Part shown: positions 1 through 13,283 of the stretch, piece after piece
Numbering within the stretch: the stretch's first letter is position 1
Layout of the letters: each line of letters starts with the position of its first letter
Assembly (NCBI RefSeq): GCF_029227915.1
Contig: NC_079878.1
Coordinates: forward strand, 15,190,001-15,254,000
Direction of reading: 5' to 3'
Length of the DNA stretch: 64,000 bases
Source of the DNA: Hydractinia symbiolongicarpus
Taxonomy: Eukaryota > Cnidaria > Hydrozoa > Anthoathecata > Hydractiniidae
The notes under the pieces: model-generated
Told to the model about the DNA's origin: nothing
Seen by the model: the letters and a program-made list of their open reading frames with translations, nothing else
The model's database searches: none
Made by a program: the position numbers and the translations under genes

Positions 1-83
1 TGTCTGCCGAAAGTTTTTCCGTCTGAAAATTTTGTTTTTTCTATTTTTTTTAAAAAAGGAACAGTAAATAGAAATATAGGGTA

Positions 84-745
84 CTTTATTCGGAGAAACT
101 TTCGCGAGAGAACCTTTCGAGAGTCCAAAAACTCGCGAAATTTTTTGGATAAGTTTTCGCGAAGCTAGAAATTGAAAAATTTTCGCGAAATCTGAAATTG
201 GAAAGTTTTGGCGACATAAACTTTCGCGATTCGTGATTTTGAACTTATTTTTTATGTTCTTATAAAAAAGTGGCCTATATTTCTTATGATAGACAAAGAA
301 AAGAAGTGTTTTTTAACGATGTAATTTTCTTTCTTATGGTATGTAAAAACTTCTATTTACAAATTGGCTTCACCGTCAAAATCATAAAACAGATCAAACA
401 CTTGGTTATAAGCATTCCGCTCCTCTTCACCAATTCTGCAAACAGCGTCCAGATCCTTGATTAAATTTTTTTTTAAATACATACGTTTGAAATATCGCTT
501 TTGTTTATTTCTAAGTTTATTCCAACCTCGTTTCCAGCGCAAGTAGACTGTTTTTTATAATGGGAGGGCGAGCCAAGTGAAGTTAAAATTTTAGTGGATA
601 AACTTTCGCGAATCAACAATTTAGAAAGTTAGTACTGAATAAGATTTCGCGAATGGCCAATTTTGAGAGTTTTGCGAGACAAAGTTTCGCTAAAAAGGCC
701 AAAAAAACTTGAAATTTTCTCTCGCGAAAGTTTCTCCGAATAAAG
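84..745. mobile_element. MITE with perfect terminal inverted repeats and TA flanks
   Basis: The ends are inverted copies of each other: CTTTATTCGGAGAAACTTTC onward at the left, and the exact complement at the right end. The match is perfect over 27 bp, or 29 bp counting the flanking TA dinucleotides (82-83 and 746-747). A TA flank fits a Tc1/mariner-type target duplication. The interior repeats the palindromic core TTTCGCGAA many times on both strands. No transposase is visible. A 61-codon reading frame on the minus strand (357-542), Lys/Arg-rich at its start, lies inside and may be captured coding sequence; I do not recognise it. Confidence 0.8.
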
Positions 746-747
746 TA

Positions 748-3577
748 ATCAGTTTTTGAACTCATTATTTTTCGTTATTTTTACATTTGATGAGCATAAA
801 AAGTTACATAAAGTTATTCGATTAAAATTCGTTCTATCTATAAAGTTAGATCCTGAAGACCTTTTTAAGATCTTAATTGAACATGTAATCTATAAAGGTT
901 CATAGTCTTCTTTTTGTGTCATTTCCCGTAATCATTACTTTCGAAATTTGGTAAAAATTCGTTCAAAAGACTTACCCATATATTTTTAGACTTTATATAT
1001 CTTGACCGAAACTTTTTCCGATTAAATAAAAAGTGTGTGCGAAAGTTTTCGTTCTTAAAAACCCTTTATCTATTAGCAAAAAAATGATTACAATAAAAAG
1101 TAAGTAAATCAATACACAATTTTTTTTTAAAATTTTATTCTTGCATATTGCTATGTATAAATGGTGACGAAATAATTTCAATCTCCACAGGATAATTCTA
1201 CACTTTATAAAAAGAAAGGCATCTTTATCTTTTTCTGAAGTCCCGAATTTTGCTATACTTTCCTTGTTGCTTCTGCAGGAATTTAAACTTACGCAAAATT
1301 GATACGCGTCAAATGGTTCACATAAGGTTTTGCGATTTTTTGACTCTTGAAAAATACTTGCGAAATGAGAATTATATATGATTAATATCTGAAAATGCAT
1401 CTAAATTGTAGGGTCAATTGACCGATTTTTTCGGATAACCGACAAATTGTTCCCACCTTTGTGCTACGGTTTTTATGCCGACACCTTAATCATTTTTTTG
1501 CGATGGATTTCTCCATAGTGTATCAACCGCTCATTTATGACCAATAAAGTAAGAATTCAGCAAAGTTATTTTCTTTCTGTGTAATTTGCTTAACAATCAT
1601 GACACATCGTTACACTTAACGTACACTATCTGATATTCTTAATTAAAAGCATTTGAATTTGATGCTACCATTTGCACAAAACGGTTTGCTGCGCGAAAAT
1701 TAGTACTAATTTGCATTTGAAATTATGAAAACCAACAAACAAGGAAAATATCTTTTTATTAGAACTTTTCACAGAATCTGTAGTTTCGACTTTGTAATAT
1801 AAACGCAAGAGGAATTAAAAATACTAAAAAAACTAAGAACAAAACAAGAACAGCTTCAGGTTGAAGAATTAAAAAAAGATCACCTAAGACTGAAGCCCAA
1901 TATACTGTTTCTCAGGGTATGAGAAAAACTAGTTATTTTCATATACTGGGCGTCAGAGGTACTACCGCCTTATGCGTTGGTCGCATATTCAAAATAATTT
2001 TGTGGCTGAGTTAGATACAACCCAGACTTTGGTCATGTCAACTGCTGGGAAAACATTACATTTTCACAACCTTTCGGAAACACTATACTTTCCCCTCCCA
2101 CTTGTTTTTTATTGGTTGCAGACTGAATATTTTTCTTTCTGCAAACCATTGATCCATTGATAACATCTCCGCGAGGCGTGTTGAAGTAGCTATTATTTTT
2201 CTTTTCATTGAGTCCTTCAAAAATGGTGTGAGTAATATTTTAGTCAAGAAGCGTGACACGTGAATAAAAACATTACGTCATGAGAAGACATCCGCTCAGA
2301 TTATTTTTTGTCACAGTAGAAAGAAAGTGGAGCAGTAAATATCGTTATGTATTCATTTCGAGTTATATTATGCTTCATTCGAACTTAACTTAAACTTCAA
2401 TCGAACTCGATTATAAACGTTACCTGTTCGTGCAACGAAAGACGGCGTCAAAGGACTGATATAGGCCGGAAATGGTTATCAGATCAAGTGTAACAAGAAA
2501 ACCGTGTCCAGTTTGATCACACATGTGTATTGTACACATACTTTATACTTAAATATTGTATTGATTATGTTTATATATCTTGTATCTATGGCAACGTTCT
2601 TGTTTATATAGACCTTTTGTATAATTTTATTTTACTTAAAAATGGGTGTATGACACCCGAAACGTCGTAAAATGTTTTTTAATGTGTACACATACACATG
2701 GATGTCCAAGTTTTATCATAAAATATTGTCAATCGATTTTCTAATGTCTCATGTAAAAACAACAAGAACTGGAGCGGTTTGAACATTCACACAGCACTAT
2801 GATGATAAATAATTAAAATGTATTTATCAAAATATAAAATGCACAATAATAAAATTTGGTATAAAATATTAAGGCATAAGCTTAGAGAAAGAGATGATGA
2901 TAAATTGAATCATATTAAAAGTTGTGACATTTTTCGATAACTGAGATATGGCTGAAGCGCACACAACTCGAGTCAATTTCGAACATTATAACATTGTCAA
3001 CATACAGTAATTAAAACAATCATTTCAAGACAATGAACACCATTTGATGTCAGATTTCTCGAAATTCGAATAAAATATATATCTACTGGTTTCATTATTT
3101 TGGGTATACTATATAAAGCTACACGATAATAAGAGAGCAACCAAAAAACGCTGCTATACGCCAAAAAAACAATACATAAACAAAAACCTTTGGTCAATAT
3201 AGCGCGCTATTTGTGGTGGCTTTGATTTCGACACTATTCGCGCCCCTTTCAACTTATCGTTACCACCATGACAAACCGCAGCCCATACCAAATCATACAT
3301 TTCTACGAATGTGTGAAAAAAGACAAGACAGTCGAGGATCAAGAGATAAGTTCCAAGGTATTTGTAGAAGAAGAATTCGATTTTTTAATATATACATAAA
3401 TATAAAGTAAAATATGTACTTTTTGTGTGTTAATTTTAGCCTCGGTCCCATGATTTGAATAAAAATCAGGCTTTTTCATGCAATTTCGCAAGATATTAAC
3501 ACCCAACCTTTGTCGTTCATATGTATGTTGTTCTCCCTTAAGATGTGTAAAAATTAGTTGTGTGTGTTACCTTAGCA
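748..3577. other. No gene seen
   Basis: AT-rich sequence with only short, compositionally random reading frames. Nothing resembles an exon series with splice sites, an RNA gene or a recognisable transposon. Confidence 0.6.
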
Positions 3578-3665
3578 TTAGGCGGGTTTCCATTTAAACA
3601 AATGTGATCGGATCGATCGACGCAGACCGATTCGACAACATTAGTTTGAGTGAAAATCTGCCTAA
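3578..3665. mobile_element. Very small MITE (88 bp)
   Basis: The sequence starts TTAGGCGGGTTTCCATTTAA and ends with an imperfect inverted copy whose complement starts TTAGGCAGATTTTCACTCAA; about 20 of 28 positions agree. The TTA/TAA at the ends would suit a Harbinger-type 3-bp target. A related single end lies near 16,601 (AGGCGAGTTTTCACTCAAAC), so this looks like a family. Both copies contain a GATCGATCGA-type centre. Confidence 0.5.
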
Positions 3666-6600
3666 AAAGATGGTGAAATAAATTTCTTTGAAACTAAGCA
3701 TGCTTTCTTTGTACCATGTTGAAATTAAATATAAGAAACTCCTTAAGAAATCGATATTAAAAAAAACTTTTAAAGTCGCAGAAAACAGAGTGATGTTTGA
3801 GGTTTGTGGTGTTTACACGAACCCTTTAATCCACTGCGATTTCTTACTTTAAATTCGTTATGACTCACGAAGTTGCACTTACAAATATAAATATATAGAT
3901 AAGTGCATTATATAGTTTATCAAGCCAAGAGGCTTCGCAGGCATTCATCTGATTATTTTTCTGAACACAGTAAAGACAAAGATTATTTTTTTGGAACAGG
4001 TTTCAGAAGAATTTGTTTACCGTGTTAAAAGAAGATATAATATACAGGTATGAGATCTGAAGTATATAAATGGTTAATGAAGAAATTATTAATAACATCT
4101 AAAAATGGAGTAATAACATCATTTTTATTTTATATAAAAAAGCCATATTGAAATATGATAGGCCTTATGTAGTTTTTATCTATCTATTTACACTTGTATG
4201 TATTTTTAGGCTTTAAGTAAGAAAGTTCAAATAATTTCTTAAAGTTCGGTTACTTGTACAGCGTCTGGAAACGACCCAATGAATTGTACAAATTTCTGTG
4301 TAATTTATTCGATTGACACTCGGTCTTGATTTGTATTTACAGTAATTAAGTACACCCGATAACACAATCGGAATACATCGGAACTTTTGGCTGACTATAA
4401 TGAGTTGAAGATGACAGTTATGTTTGTTAATATTTTCTGTTTTTAATCTTTATATGTCTGCGCTTCTTTAGATTTTCCTCAGGGTTCTTGTTGTTCGTTT
4501 ATTACATGAGAGAATAGGCGCTTGGAACCAAGTTAAACGATTCTGCGTTTTCTGTTTTTTATCAATGCGATCAAGCTAAGAATCGTTAAACGTTAAATTT
4601 ATTGAAGGTGGTTTAGAGACATGTCTAAGCTTATTTACTAATGGATTAGGGGCCAGCTAGTACAAGGATTATTAAGTTTATTCATTTGTCTTATTTCCGT
4701 TTATTCTAATTTTCTTGTCTTAGCTTGTTTTTCTTAAAAATTTGTCCGAGAAGAAACCATTTCCGTTGTCGTGTCACAAACGTCCCGCAACTGAGTGATT
4801 TTCAAGTGGTTTTCTTCTGTCAACAACACGTCGTCTCTTGATCATTAAGTCGCCTTAAAATTTACCGTGACGCACGTCTTAATATTTTTTCTAAAAGTTG
4901 GGAAATTTTGCAGAAGTATACACGACTAATAAATGCAGAGTATCCACCATAGTAACTGAGAGAGCATGTTCTTAAATTTCTATGAACAACAACAAAATTC
5001 CGTGATACATGTGCTTTTACAACTGATATCTGTAAAAATTAGTAACAACGTGAATGCGCACCTGAATTCAAAATAAGTTGTCTTAGTATAATTTGTTTGT
5101 TTTCTAGCGTAAATCCAAGGTAGTAAGGCATTATCTTCCAAAACTTTTACAAATGAGCCAGTTTTTTGTTATAACTTAGTTTGTAATACAACAGAATAAT
5201 TCTTAGCAATTCTAATAAATTTCCGGTTAGCAAAGAGATAAAACTCATTGCTTTAATTTTAACGGCTCAATTTTATTTATTTTTTGTGCCTGTGTAAATA
5301 CAAATGTGCAATAAATCTCACTAGAGAAACAGTTGAGTTGTATTTCTTTGATCAAGTTGTCAACACGCCTGATATTTGATTTATATAGGCTTTGACACAA
5401 ATCGTCGTAAATTTTTCTTCTAAAACTTTTACGATCAAGTTGACTTTTTCTACACACTGCTGCGCCAAAAAAAATTATCATTTTGTTCTCCTTTTTCGGC
5501 GGATTTTCCCATATAAAACTATTTTTGTTCCCATGTTTTCCCACGATGTTCGTAGCGAGTTGTTTTTAATATGTAAAACTTTTGAAGTGTGCTTGTAGCT
5601 CTGCTTCAAAAGTTGCATTTGTTACATTTGTTTCTAAATTAACGTATGTAAATAAATATGATGTGAAAGAGTAAATGTGAGGAATTTAAAAGAAACAACA
5701 AATTTAGCTACCTCGATTACCCAAACTATAGATGAATATATGCATTGAAAAAAACAACATTTTAGATTGAATAATCAAAAACCCTAGACACAGTGGAAAG
5801 GCGGGCGCAATTTCGAAGCTCACAACCAAAAGCAATTGAGAAAGTGTCAATTCTCACAGCCGACTTCATTTGTCAATGATCACAACCGACTTCTTTTAGT
5901 TATGTTCACAGCTAGGGTTAAGATAAAAAATCTGGGTTATGCTGACGTCAGCACGCTCCAATTCGCCAACTCGTTGGATCACGATGCGGATTTTTTTACA
6001 ATGCAAACTTTGTCATTTTTCAAGTTGTTTACTTGCAGAGTACCGGCAAAGCCATTCTGTTTGGCCATTTCAAAGAATAGCCAAAAAAGAACTTTTTTAC
6101 AAATATTATGTCCAGGATTAAAGGTTAACAGCTCTTTTTTGCGCGAAAGCTGTAAGCTATAGAAATCTTATATGAATCGTAGGGGCTCAGGAAAATTCAC
6201 TTGTTGGAAGCGAAGCAAAGCAAAACAATTTTTTCAGTCAATATAATAACGTTATAAAACTGCCCTTCTATTTTTTATCTATTAATTAATATATTTTGTT
6301 TATTTTAATCTAAAACCTAAAAATGTTTATAAAACGTTTGTGGGCATGACAGAAGGAAAAGATAGTAGATTTAGTCCCCAAACGCAACTTTTTTTAAAAA
6401 CTAGATTGTTCTAAATTTTTAGGAACTTCCATTCATTCCAGACATTGGCTAGAACTGTATACCACCTTTTTTGATTTATATTTACACAAATTTAAAGTAA
6501 ATATTAAATAGAATAAAGTAGAAATGCAGTTTATTAATTAAATGCGGTAGCAGATTTAAAAAAATATACTTCACAAGAATAAATAGATCGCTTTTGTCAT

Positions 6601-8180
6601 CTGCAGTATATTGCAGTAAATAATTAGGAAAATAATTTGGAATTTATGTCAGTCATAGTAACTGTAAGTTGGAAAATAATTTCCTCTTGCTTCGGTTCAG
6701 TAACAAAAATATTAATGGGTATTAATTTCAGTAAAATTCGCCTGCATTCTCTTACATTGGTCATTTTCCTCCATTTTCTCTTCAGTAGAAATTCGTAACA
6801 ACCAAGAAAGATAAGTAAGTGTTACCAATGTTTTTTTATCTTTTAAGCAAATAATTTTGAATATTGATTATTATTTTTTTATATAAATTTCAAACATCCT
6901 GGCAATGAGTGGGTTGCTGTGTATAATATAAACCAAAGCAAGGTGATTGGAGAATACATTTATAGAGAGTCATCAAATACACATTAAGATTGGGTTTGTT
7001 TTTTAAGAGAATGACTGTAAAAAGTGGAGTTGAAGCAAAAAGTGTAAATTCAAAATAAATTTGTAAATTTGTCAGCAATATTTCAATGTTTCAGTGTTTC
7101 AACAAGCTATATTATTTTCTTGTAAAATATGCAATCCCTTTTATTCGCATTGGTTTGGCATCAAGGCAACCTCTTTACGCTTCTTACTTGATTTTGCTAA
7201 TGGTAAACGCAAAAGCCCGTTTGAAACCTTCGGGCGAACATTCGAGTATACAAAACAACAACTTCGTTCCAGTTTTATTTGACATGATGTAATTTTTATC
7301 CTATTTCGGCAGGAAACAGTCTTGTCATAAGGTTAAACCACGAGTGTCATGTTTTCTGCGTTTTCTGTCTACCTTAGCGAACGTTAATTTTCTGTGTGAT
7401 TAAAGACTCGGGGCTAATCCTAAATAATCAAATCGAGGGTTAGTTTAGAGATTGTCTTGTGTAAATATTAAAAAAAATAAAAAGAATCCAACGGTGAAAT
7501 AAATGTGTTAAGATTTATTTAACATGTTTTTATGTGTGTTATTTTTTTTTCTTTTCACCTCTTTTAATCATTACTTTTTCTTGCAACATTTATGACGTCA
7601 TCTTCAAAACTCGCATGAGGCGCGAGATGAAAATGTTTACAACAAAAAAGTTTTCGTTTTATTAGTGTACTGGCTAGAAGTTCCTTTTGATCAGAGTTTT
7701 GTGTACTGCGAAATTTGTTATTTTAAAATGATAGAAAAACAAAAAGCACATTGGATAGGAGTGTTGCGAAGATAAACAAATGCGACTTTTAATTCCACTT
7801 GGATGGTCAAACAGAATCGATGATTTAACACAAAGAACTTATCTGTAAAATGTGGAAGTGGATTTCATAACAAAGAGAAAATCTTCATACATCATACATA
7901 CATACATATCTTTGAAATTTGTTAACGACATTGTTTGTTAATGACGATAACAAAGGTTCGAACTGATTAAGACAATAGATCTCTAATTACTTAATTAATA
8001 AGGGATGCCATTTAGGCGAAAGCGGTCATATTCTTTAAAACAGAATAGAAGTACAGCCCATCAAATATTAGCTTTATATTCTATGCGAAAGAGAGGTAGA
8101 TGGGATATTTTTATTTATTATTGTTTGTGTAAGCTTATGGTGAACTTTTGGAACGAGGATTATTTTTGTGGCGCTGATAA
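3666..8180. other. No gene seen
   Basis: AT-rich non-coding sequence. Short frames occur (for example 5,836-6,162 on plus) but have no recognisable domain, no exon neighbours and no biased composition. Confidence 0.55.
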
Positions 8181-8203
8181 ATATTATTATTATTATTATT
8201 ATT
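8181..8203 (+). repeat. (ATT)n microsatellite
   Basis: A run of seven to eight ATT trinucleotides. Confidence 0.85.
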
Positions 8204-8823
8204 GTTTGCGTATTACTTTATTTTTCATAGACACTATTACAATATATTTCGAAATTTTGCCCTAAGCTATTATTTTTCTTCGCTAGTTCATACGTCAGCA
8301 AATCAAAATATGACGTCATATGTGTAAATATTTTTATTTTTACACAATTTTTTATTTATCGAAAACATATTTGCGATGTTGGATAAAACTTCATACGAAC
8401 ATTACTCTTAAGGAGCCAGTTTCGTTGTTTCTGTAGGAAATTGTGTAAACTTTCGTTTGAAGTTATAGTAAGTCTGTTTCCACTTTTTTCAGACTGACTT
8501 GTTAAATAAAACGTGTTTCTTTTCTTTCTCTTGCTATCTGTTATGTCAAATATGCGTTGATTAGTTTAATCTTATGTTGACGACGTCTTGTGGTAAAGTT
8601 GACGTAGCCTCAAGTTGACGTGTAGGAGAAGCGTGGAGTTATAATTAACAATTAACACAAAACAAATTGTTTTGTGCGAAAGTTTCTATATGGATTATAT
8701 AATGTTGAAAAAGTTTTTGTTATTGAAATTCTTCTTCAACGTGTTAGCTTAGTTATAGCGTGCTTAAAAATGCATCAAGATATTTCTATATTTATTGTAG
8801 ATCCTGAAGGCCTGGTACGAACA

Positions 8824-10627
8824 ATGTCAGCCTCAGAAACTCATCTTCACTATCGAAGATCGTCGTCAAAAAATGAGGACGCGAGCCGAGTAGAAGCCGT
8901 ACGTCGTAGTTCAAACGGAAGTAATGAATCTAACGGTAAAAAACAAGCGTCGTTGAATGAAATTCAAGATTTATACAGCGCTTTGCAAGATTTGGTAACA
9001 GCAAATGTGACGGCCACGCCTTTACCAACACGTAATCAAAATGTTCGAACCTCAACATCAGATGATGGGAAAGGAAGTCCGCAATTGGAGTCACGTGATA
9101 ATCCAACCCCCATAAGCAGCACGAACGGTCGTAAGATGTCTGATAAAGACAGCCCAGATAAATCAAAAAACTTCAAACGAGGCTTATCAGCTGATAACGT
9201 CGTATCAAGTTTACTTAAAAAATCTCCATTTCCTAGCAGAAAGTTATCGCACGATGTTATTCCTTTATGTAACGAGAGCACGAAACATACACAAAAACAT
9301 ACAAGGTCTTCTTCAGCCACACTTGAGAAAGTAAAAAAGGATGCAAAGATATTTCGACGGGGGTCCAACGCAGACAGCAAGTCACATAAAAGATGGAAGC
9401 CGAAGTTGTTTTTAAGAAAACGATCGAAAAGTACGGTAGGTTTAAATGACGAGGAGGAAAAACTCTCATCCGAAGATGGAGCAGAAACTCCCCCGTCATT
9501 GCTAAGAGCAAGAAGGTCTTCAGAAGCTGATGTTAACAGGATTAACAACGCCAAGTCTTCGGCGAGAAAAAAACATTCAAAGCAGTTATCTTGCCCCCCT
9601 GTTCGTAAACAACGTGGTCTAAGCAAATCAGTGAGTTCGTTGTGCACAGAGAATGTGAAAGACATTGATCAATTAGTCGCGGCATTAAATCTTGAATGCG
9701 GCAACGACAAATTTTTAGTGTCAAAAAATGCAAGAACATCGTATAAATCTCCTGAGGGCGAACTAAGCAAACTAGAAAGTTGGTTTGAGAAGGCTGCCGC
9801 TGAAGCTGTGATGTACCAATCAAGAGCAGAGTTAGATGATGACTATGATAGAGATCAAACACGAAAAACAGGGCGAGCATCGAATGACGTAGGAAACGAA
9901 AAAACTCGGCGAATAAGTGCAAGTAAATTAACTATAAAACGCGGGAATTCAGCAGGTCGAATGAGACCAGATAAAAAACGATTCACTAGGTCTCCACGAA
10001 ACGATAAAAGTACAGAACGCAATCGAATTAATTCATTGGGTCATGCTAGAAGTACACCAAATTTGAGAGATTACACGCTTGATTCCCCCGTTTCTAGCGG
10101 CTCTGAGAGTACAGAGTGTTGTGATGAAACTGAAGATAAATCTTCCCCAGGGCGCGGTAAGCTTTCGAAAAACATCTCATTCGACGAAAATGTTCGCCTA
10201 CCAAGGGCTCCGATGTTTTATATGCCAGAAAATGAAGACGCAGTAAGTGATAGAAACAAACTTTTAATTAACAAGTCATTGTCAGAAGAGCAACAGAACC
10301 AGCTTTTTGAAGAATTCTTTTATAATGGAGAAGATAAAGAAAATTGTCTAAAAAGTCAACAAGAAGCACAAAATCTGTCAGACTCAGTTGTTCACATCAA
10401 ACAATACCAAAATGGTATCAATAAAGCGAGTCCAAAATCTGTTTTAACGCCTGGTTGTTACATCGAGTTGAAAATAGATGCGTCTGCATTAAAAACAGAT
10501 GATAATGCAAATTTCTGCCAAAATGGCGGAAAGGAAATGATATGCGACATGAACAACACGATAGGCGATAAAAACTCAATGTGGAGTCGATATCATAACC
10601 CTAACGAGAACAAAAAAGTCAAAGCCA
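8824..10627 (+). CDS. Host gene, large exon: disordered Ser/Arg-rich phosphoprotein
   Basis: A reading frame of about 600 residues, far longer than chance in this AT-rich DNA. I take the exon to begin at 8,801, after a pyrimidine-rich acceptor ending in TTTATTGTAG, and translation to start at the ATG at 8,824 (MSASETH, A at -3). An upstream in-frame ATG at 8,770 would lie in the intron. The exon ends at a good donor (GCCA|GTAAGT, 10,627/10,628). Joining to the exon at 12,133 keeps the frame. The protein is hydrophilic, with no predicted membrane segment or fold. It is packed with basic-residue-plus-serine sites (RRSSS, RRSSN, RRGSN, RRSSE, RKLSH, KRGNS) typical of PKA/AGC-kinase and 14-3-3 targets. 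A K-N-I-S-F stretch near 10,168 fits the PP1-docking RVxF pattern loosely. I do not recognise the family; a scaffold or signalling role is inference. Confidence 0.75.
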
Positions 10628-12132
10628 GTAAGTTTGTTTACTTTCTGACTGATTGTTAACTTGGTTTAAACAAAGTTTTCCTTTAATCCGACGCCACAAT
10701 CAAGTTTAAACATTTTCAGAGTATTGACGAAACCCTTTAATGTTTGACTTATATAAATAAAAGATAGAAAATCTAAGATTATTCCATGTTTGGAGAAATT
10801 TAAATTTAAAATTTTGTTCTCAGGGACCATTAACCTACGGAGTTGTGAGGAAAGTGCAGTATTGGGTCACTGAACTTTCTTATCAAAAAAAGAACGTGCT
10901 ATCCCGAAACATCAATTCAGGACATCCCAATATTCCCTAATTGACTTTGTTAAACTGTTTGCAATATACTTTCTATCAACATAAAATTGTTTTTTTATTT
11001 ATTTCTAGTCATGACGTGATCATAATGGAGAAAAAGATGTAAAACAGTCAGTAACTTCGAGCGTGACAAATATTAATTAATTTTTTTTTTTACTTAAAAT
11101 CCACCTTCTCGAATAGTAATAATAATAATTTAAGGATGTACTGATTTTCTAGATCAATCATGTCAAATTTGCTAACGGGGTGATTTAAAAATTAAAAAGT
11201 ATTTCAAATTATTTGGATGATCGAGTCTAACCTAGTGAGATGGGGCAGAATTGCGTTGGCAGCTTACAAATGAGAGGAGCTTAAATAGAGGAAGATATAC
11301 AACCAAAATGTAAAGAAATCGCCAATGGTTTTTAATGTTTTTATTTTAACGATTCTACATAAAGCACTTCCCTTTCGTTCACCCCGTTGTTTTACTATGA
11401 GAGAGGACGACGGCTCCGCTCATAGCAAAAAACCTGTTAACGAGGGTTTAAAGCATTTATTAGGCTGCGTAGATTTGATATTCCAACTTCGCAACCCCTT
11501 AATGTTAGCATACACTTTCAACCTTATTCTTTACTTTCCTTTTTGTCTTATTAAAGCTGTCTAATATTAAAATGTATTTCGTAAATATTTTTATAAGTGT
11601 AGATATTGTTTATAAATAGTTATATTGAAATCACCAAGATATTATATTTAATTTAATAATAAAAATGTTATGAAAAAAGGTTTTTTTTGTACTAATCCCT
11701 CAGCTGCGAACCACATGCCTCTATGGTTTTTTTCTCAGGTACTTTTGTTTATAAGCAACCAAGTTGTTAGGGATTTGGGTCTAAAAACTTAACTGGTGAG
11801 ATTGAAATTTTGGAAAGTTTTTTTGGAAAGGCTACTGTAAAGGAAACGAGCATGATTTTTAAAAAAAACTCATTTAAATAACCTTTCTTTTTTTATTGAA
11901 GAAAAAAAAGAATTCGAATAACAAATACACGTTTCACTAAAACGACCTTATTTACAAAACTACTTTGTTCCCAGTTCCATTTCCACGTGATTTAGAATCG
12001 TGATACACGCGCCTGGGTACGGAACGGAACGAAACTCGAATTTTTATTTTTATTTTTATTAGCAAGTGACTTATTCTTCTTTTAACTGGAGATGATAAAC
12101 TCTTTTTTCTTCTTTCTTTTTTTGCTTGCAAG
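10628..12132 (+). other. Probable intron of the Ser/Arg-rich gene
   Basis: Bounded by GTAAGT at 10,628 and a pyrimidine tract ending in TTGCTTGCAAG at 12,132. AT-rich, with no gene or clear repeat inside. An 79-codon frame at 11,325-11,564 has no supporting feature. Confidence 0.6.
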
Positions 12133-12455
12133 AAACGGATTGTGATGACATGTTTACTCTTTTAGAAATGAAAAGTTATTCCAGAAAGTGTGAAAGTCAA
12201 TTAAATGTTGCACATGTGAAGATTTTAGCAGTGATTGGCAGGGCAACAAAATTTATCAAGTTGATGCAGGAAAATTTAATAATCATACAGGACACATTCA
12301 TCACCCAGTCAGTGATCGAAATATGGCAGGTTATAATTCATATAGTCGCACACATCTCTCTTGATTGCGATGAAATAATGTCTAAATGTAAAGGTTTCAT
12401 TCCACCCACATGTAATGTCGTTAATGAAGGTTGGAAACCTGTACGCTTTCCTTAA
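12133..12455 (+). CDS. Host gene, second exon of the Ser/Arg-rich protein
   Basis: The frame is open from an acceptor at 12,132 to a stop at 12,455. The preceding exon leaves one base over, and this exon starts two bases into a codon, so the join is in frame (Lys-Thr-Asp-Cys-Asp-Asp...). About 106 residues follow, with helix-forming, Leu/Ile-rich content (KILAVIGRATKFIKLMQENL), unlike the disordered first exon, so it could be a short folded or coiled C-terminal domain. An internal donor-like site (GGCAG|GTTATA near 12,330) could end the exon earlier. Domain not recognised. Confidence 0.55.
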
Positions 12456-13281
12456 AGGCAAAACCAAACTAAAATAACTTTAAAATTATTAGTTCGAGGA
12501 GTAGGAACAAATATTTTTTTTAAAACGTGGTGCATTTTACATATATACAATTGACATAGCTAGCAGTCTCAATCTACCTCTCTAACTTAGAAATCCATTT
12601 GTGTTCCATTCAAAGTCTGAAATGCTCCTGTCCTAATTTTAAAGCTTAATCCTCCCTGCGAAAAACAAGTTCGGGTCATATGAAACACCTTGGAAGGTTG
12701 TGAAGGAAACTTTCGTTTTTTTTAAAAAACATTTATTGGTTTTTAGCAGTATTGATATTCATGTAAATATGTTTAATATCAAACTGGACATATTTGCATC
12801 ACAACATCAACATTTTTGAGAGCTGTTCAATTTAACATTATTTATAAGAGTCTGGTTATATGACACGAGTTGTCTCGGTGTTGGCCCAGTTGGCGAGTCA
12901 ACCCGTTTGAAAAAATTGCATATTATATGGGAAAAGTCAACCCGAATAAGACTTACACTGCCGCGCCGGTTAAAAAAAAGGGGTAATTTTTTTTAAAAAT
13001 GGCGAATGCTAGTTGTAAACAAACAAGGGAAATTAAATAAAAATTATCATCATCAGTTATCTGAAGTCCAATTAAACAAACTTCTAGTCTGCTGCTTCGC
13101 CCGCCATTATTGTTTTTCTTCTGTTTCGGATCACAATGCGCATGCTCTTTTCTCAACCCGGTGCCTGGCTCCGCAAAGTTATATTATATAAACCGAGTCA
13201 ACCCACCTAATCAACCCGTCCCGAGTTGAGAAAAAGAGCCAGCCAGCCTAGGCGGGTTGACTCATCTCATATAATGTCAAA
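12456..13281. repeat. Non-coding region with GTCAACCCG inverted motifs
   Basis: From about 12,855 to 13,265 the motif GAGTCAACCCG and its complement CGGGTTGACTC recur near both edges (12,895, 12,939, 13,197, 13,212, 13,253), beside TTATATGA-like sequence. This looks like a degraded TIR element, but I cannot fix the ends. The rest shows nothing. Confidence 0.35.
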
Positions 13282-13283
13282 TA

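Noticed and set aside
2640-2680. Hammerhead-ribozyme-like GGGTGTATGACACCCGAAAC
   Set aside because: Stem II and GAAAC are present, but the required CTGATGA core upstream is replaced by CTTAAAAA, so it would not fold as a hammerhead.
5836-6162. 108-codon plus-strand ORF
   Set aside because: No recognisable domain, no neighbouring exons, ordinary composition; compatible with chance.
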